Both the position numbers and the translations under genes were made by a program. Positions 38,581 to 47,486 of a DNA stretch of 64,000 bases are shown piece by piece. The notes beneath the pieces are model-generated. The model was given only the letters and a program-made list of their open reading frames with translations. It did no database searches and was not told the DNA's origin. The stretch comes from Nocardioides humi. Its GTDB lineage: Bacteria; Actinomycetota; Actinomycetes; Propionibacteriales; Nocardioidaceae. The DNA lies in assembly GCF_006494775.1 (NCBI RefSeq), contig NZ_CP041146.1, positions 2,604,001-2,668,000 of the forward strand. Reading direction: 5' to 3'. How positions within the stretch are numbered: position 1 is the stretch's first letter; each line of letters begins with the position of its first letter.

Positions 38581-39753
38581 TCAGCCGGCCCACTCCACGA
38601 GCGTGCCGTCCTCGCCCCACTCCAGGTAGGAGCCCGGCGCGTTCAGGCTGGCCTGGCCGTCCTTGTAGACGAGCTCGCCGTAGACGGTGTCCTGCGACGT
38701 GATCCCCTCGAGGGCCTTGGCCACCTTGGCGGGATCCTTGTCACCGGCCTCCTTGATGGCCTCGGCGAGCAGCCACATGGCGGTGTAGCCCTGGGCGCCG
38801 TACATGTCGGGGTCCTTGCCGTACTCCTTGTTGTAGGCCTCGGTGAACGCCGTGGCGAGCTCGTTGTCGGTGAAGCCGGCCTGGAAGGGCACGGCGAACA
38901 GCGAGCCGGCGAGGCCGCCGCCCGAGGACTCGAACAGCTCGGCGCTGTCGACGCCGTAGCTGGTCAGGATCCGCTTGTCGTAGTCGCGCTCGCGCAGCGA
39001 CTTCGCGAGCAGGGCGGCGGGGGTGCCGAGCATGCTGGCGACGACGGCGTCGGGGTCCAGCGACTGGATCTCCGTCGCGGCCTGGGTGTAGTTGGTGTCG
39101 GCCGACCCGGTGTTGATGGTCTTCACGACGTCCACGCCGTTGCGCTCGAGCGCGGCCTTCCAGACCTCGGCGTCGCCGACCATGCCGTCGTTGTCCGAGG
39201 TGACCACGAGCACGACGGTCTTGATGCCCTCGGCCGGGACCACGGTGTCGACGAACTGGTCGTAGATGCCGCCCGAGTCGGCCGGCAGCACGACGGGCCG
39301 GTAGACGTACGGCGGCTCGGCGAGGCCGGCGAGGATCGCGGAGGTCACGATCGCCGGGACCTTGCTCTGCTTGATCATCGGGGCGAGCGCGCCGGCCTCG
39401 GAGGAGAGCCCGCAGCACAGCACGCCGGACGCGCCGTCCGCGGCGTACTGCTTGTACAGCGCGATGGCCTGGGCCGGGTCGCCCTTGATGTCGTCGATCT
39501 TGAGCTTGATCGTCTTCCCGTCGCCGAGATAGCCGCTGTCGTTGATCTCCTCGACGGCGAGCTCGGCGCCTTCGGTGATCGGCACGCCGGCGAAGGCGGC
39601 CGGACCGGAGGTGAGGGCGGGGAAGCCGACGAGGTACTCGGTGTCGCCTCCCTCAGCGGAGGAACTGCATCCCGAGAGGGCGACCACTGCCGCCGTGGTG
39701 ATGGCCGCGGCGACGGTACGGAGCCGGCGCCGGTGGGTGATGAGTCGAGACAC
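38581..39753 (-). CDS. Liv-type substrate-binding lipoprotein
   Basis: 390 residues. Signal and lipobox VVALSGCSSS, then a type I binding fold (LAVEEINDSGYL, GVLCCGLSSEAGAL, PDMYGAQGYTAMWLLAEAI). First gene of the nine-gene unit SBP-LLM-LLM-ACAD-ACAD-FadD-DUF35-Ltp-SBP, directly behind a KstR2-like box pair. More lysine-rich than its paralogue at 30311. Probably the high-affinity receptor for the island's growth substrate. Confidence 0.9.
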   Translation of the reverse strand: MSRLITHRRRLRTVAAAITTAAVVALSGCSSSAEGGDTEYLVGFPALTSGPAAFAGVPITEGAELAVEEINDSGYLGDGKTIKLKIDDIKGDPAQAIALYKQYAADGASGVLCCGLSSEAGALAPMIKQSKVPAIVTSAILAGLAEPPYVYRPVVLPADSGGIYDQFVDTVVPAEGIKTVVLVVTSDNDGMVGDAEVWKAALERNGVDVVKTINTGSADTNYTQAATEIQSLDPDAVVASMLGTPAALLAKSLRERDYDKRILTSYGVDSAELFESSGGGLAGSLFAVPFQAGFTDNELATAFTEAYNKEYGKDPDMYGAQGYTAMWLLAEAIKEAGDKDPAKVAKALEGITSQDTVYGELVYKDGQASLNAPGSYLEWGEDGTLVEWAG

Positions 39754-39777
39754 GTGCGTCCCTTTCTTGCGGGCGGT

Positions 39778-39816
39778 TCAAGCAAATGCTTGATTAATGT
39801 GAAGCAAGTGCTTGAT
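39778..39816. promoter_or_regulatory. Paired KstR2-like boxes, variant and canonical
   Basis: Canonical AGCAAGTGCTTGAT (39803-39816) and variant TCAAGCA-AA-TGCTTGA (39778-39793), the latter with CAAG and CTTG six bases apart as at 26970. The variant lies 25 bp and the canonical site 50 bp upstream of the binding-protein ATG at 39753. Confidence 0.75.
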
Positions 39817-39884
39817 CTTAAGCACAGTGACGCCGGTCACGCAATGGCACGAGGTCGCATTTCCGGACGTATTTCGGGGCGGGC

Positions 39885-40763
39885 TCAGGCGCGGTCGGCC
39901 CGACTGGCGGCCGGGCTGGCCAGCGCGAACCGGCCGCGGTCGATGACCGCGTCGCCGCCGGCGGTCAGCACCTGGAAGAGCCCCTCGTCGCCGGCCTCCC
40001 GCCACACGACCAGGCGCAGCGCGTCGCCGGGCAGCACGGGCCGGGTGAAGCGGCCCGCCATGGACCGCAGCGCGCTCGCGTCGCCGCCGGCGAGCCGGTT
40101 GATCAGCAGCCGCGCGGCGTACCCGTAGCTGCACATGCCGTGCAGGATCGGGCGCTCGAAGCCGCCACGTGCCGCGAACGCGGGGTCGGCGTGCAGCGGG
40201 TTGCGGTCGCCGGTCAGCCGGTACAGCAGGGCCTGGTCCGGCCGGCTGGCGAAGCCGACCTCGAGGTCCGGGGTCCGCTCCGGTGCCGTCCAGGTGGGAC
40301 TGGGGCCACGCTCGCCGCCGAAGCCCCCGGCCCCGCCGAAGAAGGCGCCCAGGCGGCTGCGCATGAGGCGACGACCGGTCGCCGCGTCGACCAGCTCCGA
40401 CTCGGTCCACATGACCGCGTGCGGATCCTTGTCCCAGATCTCCGTCACGGTCGTGACGACGTGCGCCTCGCCGGCGGCAGGGAGCGGCCCGTCCACCTCG
40501 AACTCCTGCTCGGCATGGACCGCCCGGGTCGGGTCGAAGTCGCCGACGTCCGGCAGTCCGTGGACCAGGCCGAGGACCACCCCGAACGTCGGGATGACCT
40601 GCTGGGTCACGCCCCCGCTGTTCTCCGTGGTGAAGGCGAGCTCGGCGAGCGGGTCGTCCTGGCCGGCACCGATGGCCAGGGCGTAGAGCAGCGAGTCCTT
40701 GTCGGTCCAGCGCACGGCGTGCGGTCCGGTGACCGTGCCGACGCGGGTCGGGTCGAGGGGCAT
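39885..40763 (-). CDS. MaoC-like 2-enoyl-CoA hydratase, double hotdog
   Basis: 292 residues; ATG at 40763 follows AGGAGG. The N-terminal hotdog half is degenerate; the C-terminal half carries the hydratase-2 motif DRNPLHADPAFAARGGFERPILHGMCSYGYAARLL (catalytic Asp and His). Eukaryotic-type MFE-2 hydratases and steroid-pathway hydratases share this layout. Would form (3R)-hydroxyacyl-CoA for the SDR at 22660. Third gene of the ACAD-lyase-hydratase unit. Confidence 0.87.
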   Translation of the reverse strand: MPLDPTRVGTVTGPHAVRWTDKDSLLYALAIGAGQDDPLAELAFTTENSGGVTQQVIPTFGVVLGLVHGLPDVGDFDPTRAVHAEQEFEVDGPLPAAGEAHVVTTVTEIWDKDPHAVMWTESELVDAATGRRLMRSRLGAFFGGAGGFGGERGPSPTWTAPERTPDLEVGFASRPDQALLYRLTGDRNPLHADPAFAARGGFERPILHGMCSYGYAARLLINRLAGGDASALRSMAGRFTRPVLPGDALRLVVWREAGDEGLFQVLTAGGDAVIDRGRFALASPAASRADRA

Positions 40764-40807
40764 CAGGTTCCTCCTGGGACGTCGGGGTGGGTGGGCACTG
40801 TGAGGGA

Positions 40808-41719
40808 TCAGGCGGAGAGGCGGGTGCGGGGCCCGGCCTTGAGCACCCGGGACGGCAGCTCGCGGCCGACGAGGCGCTGCGCGAGCTCCGCGACGTCGAG
40901 GAGTCGCTCCAGGTCGACGCCGGTCTCGACGCCGAGCTCCTCGAGCAGGTACACCGCCTCCTCGGTCGCGATGTTCCCGCTCGCGCCCGGCGCGTAGGGG
41001 CAGCCCCCGAGGCCGCCGACGCTGGCGTCGAACTGCCACACCCCCATCTCCAGGCCGGCGACGAGGTTCGCCATGCCGGTCCCCCGGGTGTCGTGCAGGT
41101 GGAGGGCGAGCGGCGCCTCGGCGTCCAGGTCGCGGAGCCGGCCGACGAGTCGCCGGACCCGGGGCGGCGAGCCCATGCCCGTGGTGTCGCCGAAGCAGAT
41201 GCTGTCCGCGCCGTCGCGACGCGCCCGGGCGGCGTACGACGCCACGACGCCCTCCGCGACCTCCCCCTCGTAGGGGCAGCCGAACGCCGTCGCGACGATC
41301 ACCTGGCACTGGGCGCCGGCCAGGTGGGCCAGGTCGATGACCTCGGCGATGGCGTCGAGGGACTCCTCCGGCGTGCGGTTGACATTGCGCAGGTTGTGGG
41401 TGGTGGACGCCGACACGACGACCTCGATGCCGCGGAAACCGGCGTCGAGCGCGCGGCGGGCACCGACCAGGTTGGGGACGAGCGCCGAGTACCGCACGCC
41501 CGGGCGTCGCTGCACCGCGGACCACACCTCCGCGGCGTCGGCCATCTGCGGGATGGCGCGCGGGTGCACATAGGACACGGTCTCGATCTCGGTCAGCCCG
41601 GTCGTCCCGAGGGCATCGACGAGCTCGACCTTGCCCGCCGTGGCGACGGGCGGCTCGTTCTGCAGGCCGTCGCGGGGACCGACCTCGCGCAGCACGACGC
41701 GGGCGGGGACGTCGCTCAT
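40808..41719 (-). CDS. HMG-CoA lyase-like enzyme
   Basis: 303 residues, DRE-TIM barrel. REVGPRDGLQNE (metal and catalytic Asp/Arg) opens the protein, and LHLHDTRGTGMAN holds the metal-binding His pair. The catalytic Cys loop is present as GGLGGCPYAPGASGNIATEE. Splits 3-hydroxy-3-methylglutaryl-CoA or an analogous branched 3-hydroxyacyl-CoA. Its start overlaps the ACAD stop (TGATG). A branched, isoprenoid-like or methylated intermediate would suit this enzyme. Confidence 0.9.
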   Translation of the reverse strand: MSDVPARVVLREVGPRDGLQNEPPVATAGKVELVDALGTTGLTEIETVSYVHPRAIPQMADAAEVWSAVQRRPGVRYSALVPNLVGARRALDAGFRGIEVVVSASTTHNLRNVNRTPEESLDAIAEVIDLAHLAGAQCQVIVATAFGCPYEGEVAEGVVASYAARARRDGADSICFGDTTGMGSPPRVRRLVGRLRDLDAEAPLALHLHDTRGTGMANLVAGLEMGVWQFDASVGGLGGCPYAPGASGNIATEEAVYLLEELGVETGVDLERLLDVAELAQRLVGRELPSRVLKAGPRTRLSA

Positions 41720-42813
41720 CAGAAGCCCCGCTCCGCCGCCACCAGGGCGCGGTGGGCGGTCGGCGTCCCGTAGAGGGCGCGGGTGGCCGTCACCCGCCGG
41801 AAGTGGTGCGAGATCTCGTGCTCCCAGGTGAAGCCGATGCCGCCGTGGACCTGCACCGCCTCGCGCAGCACGAACATCGCCGCATCCCCCGCCCTGGCCT
41901 TGGCCGCGGAGGCGGCGAACCGCCAGTCGTCGGACTCCTCGGCCGCCGCGGCCACAGCCGCCAGCACGGCGCTGGTCGCGGTCTCGAGCTCGGCGTACAT
42001 GTCGACGAGCTTGTGCTTGATGCTCTGGAAGGACGCGACCGGCCGGCCGAACTGATGGCGGTCGACCGCGTAGTCGCGCGCGAGCCGGAACGCACGGTCC
42101 GCCGCGGCGAGGGCGTCCACCGCGGTGAGGACGGCGCCGACCAGCCAGGCGTCGCGCACCGCCGCGGAGACCTGCGGCCCCGAGGACACCGTGGTCGCGC
42201 GCGCCCCGTCGAGGTCGAGGACGGCCAGTCCGCGACCGGGGTCGACCGCCTCCATCGCGGTGACCCGGACGCCCGGCGCGGCGGCATCCACGAGCACCAC
42301 CTCGACGGCGCCCTCGGCACGGACGGCCGTGACCAGGAAGGCGTCGGCGTGGGTCCCGCTGTCCACGAAGGTCTTGCGCCCGCTGACCGCGAGCGTGGCG
42401 CCGTCGCCGTCGAGGGCGGCGGCCGCGTCCAGGGCGGCGCCGGCGCCGTCCTCGTGCAGGGCGGGTACGACGACCCGGCCCTCCTCGGCCAGCGCGCGAC
42501 GCAGGCCGGTCGCGTCGGCGGGGTCGATCCGCCGCAGCAGGGTCACGGCGACGCCCGACGCGGCCACGAGCGGACCCGACCAGCCGCAGCGCGACGTCTC
42601 GGCCACCGCGGCGGCCAGCTCGGTGAGCGTGGCCCCCTGGCCGCCGTGCTCGTCCTCGACGAGGAGGCCGGCCGCCCCGACCTCCTCGACCAGGCCGGCC
42701 CACAGCTCGGGCAGCTCGGCACCGCCCAGGCGACTGACCTCGACCGGGCTGCGCTGGTCCAGGAACCGCGCGAACACCGGCGACAGCTCGGCACTGAGAA
42801 CCAGACCTGCCAT
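41719..42813 (-). CDS. Acyl-CoA dehydrogenase, catalytic-type subunit
   Basis: 364 residues. The HGGIGFTWEHEISHHFRRV segment carries the presumed base Glu; SFQSIKHKLVDMYAELE is the usual helix motif. The N-terminal half is degenerate, as in FadE heterotetramer subunits. No partner subunit is adjacent; the lone partner-type ACAD at 46293 is a candidate. Follows KstR2-like box 42841-42854 by 28 bp and a GGGAGGAGAG ribosome site. Confidence 0.86.
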   Translation of the reverse strand: MAGLVLSAELSPVFARFLDQRSPVEVSRLGGAELPELWAGLVEEVGAAGLLVEDEHGGQGATLTELAAAVAETSRCGWSGPLVAASGVAVTLLRRIDPADATGLRRALAEEGRVVVPALHEDGAGAALDAAAALDGDGATLAVSGRKTFVDSGTHADAFLVTAVRAEGAVEVVLVDAAAPGVRVTAMEAVDPGRGLAVLDLDGARATTVSSGPQVSAAVRDAWLVGAVLTAVDALAAADRAFRLARDYAVDRHQFGRPVASFQSIKHKLVDMYAELETATSAVLAAVAAAAEESDDWRFAASAAKARAGDAAMFVLREAVQVHGGIGFTWEHEISHHFRRVTATRALYGTPTAHRALVAAERGF

Positions 42814-42840
42814 GACCCTCTCCTCCCGCTCGCGATGTAG

Positions 42841-42854
42841 AGCAAGCGCTTGCT
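42841..42854. promoter_or_regulatory. KstR2-like box AGCAAGCGCTTGCT
   Basis: Perfect 14-bp palindrome and full match to the consensus, the most symmetrical copy in the window. 28 bp upstream of the ACAD-lyase-hydratase unit and downstream of the TetR gene stop. Confidence 0.83.
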
Positions 42855-42896
42855 ATTCAATGCCGACGAGGAAGCGCCGGCGGGCGGCGCCCCTCG

Positions 42897-43502
42897 TCAG
42901 GTCGTGCGGATCCCGTCGAGCAGGATCGCGGTCTGCACCTCGATGACCCGGTCGATGCCGACCCGGCCGCGCGGGTTGAACCAGCGGATGACCGCCTGGA
43001 TCGCGCCCATGATGGTCCGGTAGATCATCCGGGCGTCGATGTCGCCGCGGATGGCCCCGGCGTCGATGCCCTGCTGGATGGTCTCCAGCCACACCTTCTC
43101 CACCTGGTGCTGGCGCTCGACGATGCCCTTCATCGGGCCGACGTAGTGCCAGTCGTTCTGCAGGATCGTGACGTGCTGCCGGTTCTCGACCAGTCCGCGC
43201 AGGGCGCGCGCCACGAGCTGCTCCAGCGCGTCGACGGGGCCCTCCGCCTCGGAGACGGCCACGTCGTACCCCCGGATCATGGCGTCGAGGTACTCCACGA
43301 GCACCTCCTCGACCATCGCCTCCTTGGAGTCGAAGTAGTAGTAGAGGCTCCCCGAGAGCATGTCGGCCTCGTCGGCGATGTCACGCACGGTCGCGGCGGA
43401 GAAGCCCTTCTCCGAGAACACCTTGGCCGCGGCCCGCATGATCAGCTCCTTGCGGGCCACGCCCGTGGGAGAGCCGGTCGAGCGGCGACGGGTAGTACTC
43501 AC
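42897..43502 (-). CDS. TetR-family transcriptional regulator
   Basis: 201 residues. The N-terminal helix-turn-helix (about 17-65) is [45 protein letters not shown]. The C-terminal domain ends VIRWFNPRGRVGIDRVIEVQTAILLDGI, like the 53202 regulator and KstR2-type proteins. GTG start. No KstR2-like box lies directly upstream; it could be read through from the thiolase gene 100 bp before it. May recognise the same boxes or a ligand-specific subset. Confidence 0.85.
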   Translation of the reverse strand: MSTTRRRSTGSPTGVARKELIMRAAAKVFSEKGFSAATVRDIADEADMLSGSLYYYFDSKEAMVEEVLVEYLDAMIRGYDVAVSEAEGPVDALEQLVARALRGLVENRQHVTILQNDWHYVGPMKGIVERQHQVEKVWLETIQQGIDAGAIRGDIDARMIYRTIMGAIQAVIRWFNPRGRVGIDRVIEVQTAILLDGIRTT

Positions 43503-43602
43503 GCTGCGCTACCTTTCTGCAACCGGTCCACGTGCTCGGACACCTTAACGGAAGGCGTCCCCGGCGACCGTCTCACGCGCGGACGGCCCACGCCGGCCCG
43601 GC

Positions 43603-44790
43603 TCACGGTCGGCGGTCGGAGACGATGGTGACCGCGCTGACGAGATCGCCCGGGCTGCCGCCCTGGTTCTGCACCAGGCCGAACCGCGGGTCCGCGACCT
43701 GACGGTCGCCGGCCTCGCCCCGGAACTGCAGCCACATCTCGTAGATCATCCGCAGCCCGCTCGCGCCGATGGGGTGCCCGAAGCTCTTCAGGCCGCCGTC
43801 GATGTTGACCGGGAGCGCCCCGTCGCGGTCGTAGCGGCCGTCGAGGACGTCCTGCCACGCCTTGCCGCGCTCCGAGAAGCCGAGCTCCTCCATCAGGACC
43901 AGCTCGGTCGGGGTGAAGCAGTCGTGCACCTCGGCCAGCGAGATCTGGGTGGCCGGGTCGGTGATCCCGGCCTGGGCGTACGCCGTGCGCGCCGACGTCG
44001 CCGCCTCGGCGAGGTCCGAGTAGTCGTAGTCGCTGTCGTTGCGCCCGGTGCCCGAGCCGGCGTCGAGCGCCAGCGCGTGCACGTAGAGCGGCGTGTCGGT
44101 GTACTTCAGCGCGTCCTCGGCGCGGACGATCACGGCCGCGGCCGCGCCGTCGGCGACGCCGGAGCAGTCGAAGACGCTGAGCCGGCCCGCGAGCGTGGGG
44201 GCGGCCGCGATGGTCTCCTTCGGCACCTCCTTGCGGAACTGCGCACGCGGGTTCCGGGCACCGTTGCTGTGGTTCTTCCAGGCGATGTGCGTCATCGCCT
44301 CCTTGATCTGCTCCTCCGGCACGCCGTAGCGGCGCGCGTAGGCGGGCACGATCATCGAGTACATCGCGGGCGCGCTGAGCACCGGCGGGGTGCCGTCGTT
44401 GGGCACGCTGGGCATCTCGAGTCCGGAGTAGCCCGCGTCCTTGAGCTTCTCGCCGCCGACCGCCATGACGACGTCGTAGGCGCCGGACGAGACGGCGTAG
44501 CAGGCGTTGCGGAAGGCCTCGGAGCCCGTGGCGCACATGTTCTCGACCCGGGTGACGGGCTTGTGCGCGATATTGAGCGGCCGGGTGAGGGTCAGGCCGG
44601 AGACGCCGGAGATCATCGAGCCGAGCCAGAACGCGTCGACATCGCCCACGCCGAGCCCGCCGGCCGACCCGAGGGCCCCGTGGGTCGCCTCGACGAGAAG
44701 GTCGTCGACATTGCGGTCCCAGTGCTCGCCGAAGCTCGTGCAGGCCATGCCGACCACGGCGACCGGCGTCGTCAGGGCGTGAGATCCCAT
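43603..44790 (-). CDS. SCP2-type thiolase
   Basis: 395 residues. The nucleophile Cys86 is in RVENMCATGSEAFRNA; AEVHDCF and GGLKSFGHPIGASG complete the active site. Catalyses 3-oxoacyl-CoA thiolysis, or the reverse. ATG overlaps the stop of the HMGS-like/DUF35 fusion gene (TGATG). That fusion may be its regulatory or acyl-CoA-binding partner. Confidence 0.88.
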   Translation of the reverse strand: MGSHALTTPVAVVGMACTSFGEHWDRNVDDLLVEATHGALGSAGGLGVGDVDAFWLGSMISGVSGLTLTRPLNIAHKPVTRVENMCATGSEAFRNACYAVSSGAYDVVMAVGGEKLKDAGYSGLEMPSVPNDGTPPVLSAPAMYSMIVPAYARRYGVPEEQIKEAMTHIAWKNHSNGARNPRAQFRKEVPKETIAAAPTLAGRLSVFDCSGVADGAAAAVIVRAEDALKYTDTPLYVHALALDAGSGTGRNDSDYDYSDLAEAATSARTAYAQAGITDPATQISLAEVHDCFTPTELVLMEELGFSERGKAWQDVLDGRYDRDGALPVNIDGGLKSFGHPIGASGLRMIYEMWLQFRGEAGDRQVADPRFGLVQNQGGSPGDLVSAVTIVSDRRP

Positions 44791-46172
44791 CAGTCCTCCT
44801 CCTCGAGGTGCGGGCGCACCTTCCACACGTAGTTCCTGACCCCGTTGCCGGCGACGCTGGCCAGCCGGAAGGCCGGAGTCACCCGGTCGCCGATCGCGAT
44901 CTCGCGACCGACGGCGTCGGTCATCTCGCACTCGAAGCGGCCGCCGCCGTCGAAGTCGACGGCGACGACGCGCGCCGGCAGCTGGACGGACTCCGAGAGC
45001 CAGTCGTCGGTGAACGTGGCGATCCGTCCGGGCACGTCGACCATCGAGACCGGCTCGAAGCCCTCCGTGGCCGAGCAGCGCAGGCAGACCCGGCGCGGCG
45101 GCAGGTTGCGGTACCCGCAGGAGCCGCACTGCGCGGCCACGAAGCCGAACTTCCAGGCGGCAGTACGGCGGGACGCAGGCGGCACGGGCGGCTTGACGTC
45201 GGGGCGCCGGGCGGGCTCGCGCGGCAGCAGACCGCGCCAGTTGAGGAAGTCGCCGTAGGACACCGGCTGTCCGGGGGCCGCGTCCGCGAGGCCGCTGCGG
45301 CGGCCGGTCGCGTGCTTCTCGGTGACCCTGAAGACGAAGGCGTCGGCACCGTCGGTCGCCGACACCGCCAGGACCAGGTCGCCGGGAGAGGCGGCGTCCA
45401 GCGCGAGCGCCAGGCCGACGGCGAGATCGGCCGCTCCCGCGTAGCCGAGACCGGCCGTGTCGACGGCGGCGAGCTGCGCCGCCTCGAACCCGCGCCGGGC
45501 GGTGGCGCGGGCCCGGGAGTGCGGGGTGCTGATGACGACGTGGTCGACCTGCTCGCGCTTGAGCTCGCACCGGCCGAGGACGTCGTCGACGACCCGCTCG
45601 ACGAGGGGGACGTACTCCTCGACACCGAAGCGCTCCTCCCAGGTCCGGGTGCGGACGTCGCCGGGGATCCGCCACCGGTCCAGGAACTCGCTCGTCAGCG
45701 AGGCCGTGCCGACCAGCTCGGCGACCGGGTCGGGACCGACGACGAGGGCGGCCGCGGCGTCGGCGCCGTCGGCCTCGTCCGCGGAGCCGGGCAGCCCGTA
45801 GCGGACATCGCTCGCGACGACCACGGACGTCCCGGCGGACAGGCCCGCGCGCAGGGCGCCGGCGCCACCGCGCAGCGCGCCGGACACGTCGTACGCGGCG
45901 ATCTCGGCCGGCAGCCCCGACGCGGCGGCGACGGTCGCGGCGTTGGACTTCTCCAGGTAGGCGGGGCGGGTCGTGGCGAACCACAGGCTGTCGGCACCGC
46001 CGGTCCCGCGCAGTGCGGCCCGGGCCGCCTCCACGCCCATGGTGGTGGCGTCCTCGTCGTACGACGCGACGGGGCGCTCCCCCTTGCCCCGCCCCCCGAT
46101 GACACGCGCCACGTCGGCGCGGTCCAGGCGCGGCACGGGCAGGTACACGGCATATGACTCGATGCCGGCCAC
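44790..46172 (-). CDS. HMG-CoA-synthase-like/DUF35 fusion protein lacking the catalytic Cys
   Basis: 460 residues from GTG at 46172, after AAGGAGGTG. Residues 1-310 show a KASIII/HMG-CoA-synthase fold (SYAVYLPVPRLDR, TTMGVEAARAAL). Residues 340-455 form a DUF35 domain with a zinc ribbon (C349, C352, C363, C366) and an OB-fold. Where the synthase has NACYGG, this protein reads S97-GALRGG, so Leu100 replaces the nucleophile. Classical condensation is unlikely. It overlaps the thiolase gene, suggesting a complex in which the DUF35 part presents acyl-CoA. Confidence 0.75.
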   Translation of the reverse strand: MAGIESYAVYLPVPRLDRADVARVIGGRGKGERPVASYDEDATTMGVEAARAALRGTGGADSLWFATTRPAYLEKSNAATVAAASGLPAEIAAYDVSGALRGGAGALRAGLSAGTSVVVASDVRYGLPGSADEADGADAAAALVVGPDPVAELVGTASLTSEFLDRWRIPGDVRTRTWEERFGVEEYVPLVERVVDDVLGRCELKREQVDHVVISTPHSRARATARRGFEAAQLAAVDTAGLGYAGAADLAVGLALALDAASPGDLVLAVSATDGADAFVFRVTEKHATGRRSGLADAAPGQPVSYGDFLNWRGLLPREPARRPDVKPPVPPASRRTAAWKFGFVAAQCGSCGYRNLPPRRVCLRCSATEGFEPVSMVDVPGRIATFTDDWLSESVQLPARVVAVDFDGGGRFECEMTDAVGREIAIGDRVTPAFRLASVAGNGVRNYVWKVRPHLEEED

Positions 46173-46209
46173 GGCACCTCCTTCTGCCCCGTCTCCGGAG
46201 ACACTTTCA

Positions 46210-46223
46210 ATCAAGCACTTGCT
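46210..46223. promoter_or_regulatory. KstR2-like box ATCAAGCACTTGCT
   Basis: Full consensus match between the divergent fusion/thiolase unit (start 46172) and ACAD/LLM unit (start 46293). Identical to the box at 27028. Confidence 0.8.
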
Positions 46224-46292
46224 TTGATAGTTTAGGGACGCCGCCCCACCGACGCAACCGTGCGTCGCGCCGAGGAGCCCGATCGGAGGACG

Positions 46293-47486
46293 ATGTCGAC
46301 CGTGAGTGAGCAGGATCTCCGGCAGCGCGCCACCGACGTGATCGGCGCCTTCGCCCCCCGCCGGGCCGACGCCGGGAACGCCTGGGGCGAGGGCGAGGAC
46401 CGGGTCTCGGTCGTCGCCGAGCGCTCCGAGGGCGAGGCCGAGGAGATCGCCGAGCTGCGGCGCTACCGGGCCCACCTCGACGCCCACGGGCTCGCCTGGG
46501 TCGAGGGCCCGGCGGCGTACGGCGGCGCGGGCCTGACCACGCGGCACGCGGACGTCCTGCGCGAGGTCGAGGCGGAGCACGACCTCCCCGACGACGCCTA
46601 TCTCCGCTTCAGCGCCTCCACCCTGTGCCCGACCCTGCTCGAGCACGGCACCGACGAGCAGCGCGCCCGCCTGCTCCGGCGCCTGCGCACGGCCGAGATC
46701 ATCGCCTGCCAGCTCTACAGCGAGCCCGGCGCCGGCTCCGACCTCGCCGGGCTGTCCACCCGCGCCGAGCGCGACGGCGAGGGCTGGCGGCTCAACGGCC
46801 AGAAGGTGTGGAGCTCGGGCGCGCACTACAGCGACCTCGGCCTCTGCATCGCGCGCACCGATGCCGACAAGCCCAAGCACGCCGGCCTGACGACCTTCCT
46901 GGTCGACCTGCGCGCGCCGGGCGTCGAGATCCGGCCGATCCGCCAGCTGACCGGCGGGGCGTCGTTCGACGAGGTGTTCCTCACCGACGTCCACGTCCCC
47001 GACAGCGCCCGGGTCGGCGAGGTCGACGGCGGCTGGAGCGTCGTGGTGACCTCGCTCCTCAACGAGCGCTCCGCCATCGGCCGGGAGGTCGGGGTCGACG
47101 CGGCCCTCGTCGACCGGCTCGTCGACCTCGCGCGCCACGTGCAGCAGCCGGTCGACGACCGCACCCGCGACCAGCTCGCCGACGTGGTGGTGCGGGCCTG
47201 GGCCGCGCAGCTGACCACGGCCCGCTTCCTCGACGGGGGCGGGACCCCCGGTCCCGAGCTGGCGATGACCAAGCTGCTGACGACGGACCTGCTGCGCCAG
47301 ATGAGCGACGTCGCCGCCGACGTGCTCGGCGCCGGGCACGTCGCCGACACCGGGGCGTGGGGCACCTACGCCTGGTCCGAGCTCACCCTCGGACTGCCCG
47401 GCCTCCGCGTCGGCGGAGGCACCGACGAGATCCTCAAGAACGCCGTCGGCGAACGGGTCCTCCACCTACCGAAGGACGCACGATGA
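46293..47486 (+). CDS. Acyl-CoA dehydrogenase, partner-type subunit
   Basis: 397 residues; ATG at 46293 follows GGAGGA. CQLYSEPGAGSDLAGLSTRAERDGEGWRLNGQKVWSS is the FAD/substrate segment, and the C-terminus VGGGTDEILKNAVGERVLHLPK lacks the TWE-type base region. That makes it the partner type of heteromeric ACADs, perhaps with the subunit at 41719. Stop overlaps the next LLM gene (ATGA). Confidence 0.86.
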   Translation: MSTVSEQDLRQRATDVIGAFAPRRADAGNAWGEGEDRVSVVAERSEGEAEEIAELRRYRAHLDAHGLAWVEGPAAYGGAGLTTRHADVLREVEAEHDLPDDAYLRFSASTLCPTLLEHGTDEQRARLLRRLRTAEIIACQLYSEPGAGSDLAGLSTRAERDGEGWRLNGQKVWSSGAHYSDLGLCIARTDADKPKHAGLTTFLVDLRAPGVEIRPIRQLTGGASFDEVFLTDVHVPDSARVGEVDGGWSVVVTSLLNERSAIGREVGVDAALVDRLVDLARHVQQPVDDRTRDQLADVVVRAWAAQLTTARFLDGGGTPGPELAMTKLLTTDLLRQMSDVAADVLGAGHVADTGAWGTYAWSELTLGLPGLRVGGGTDEILKNAVGERVLHLPKDAR

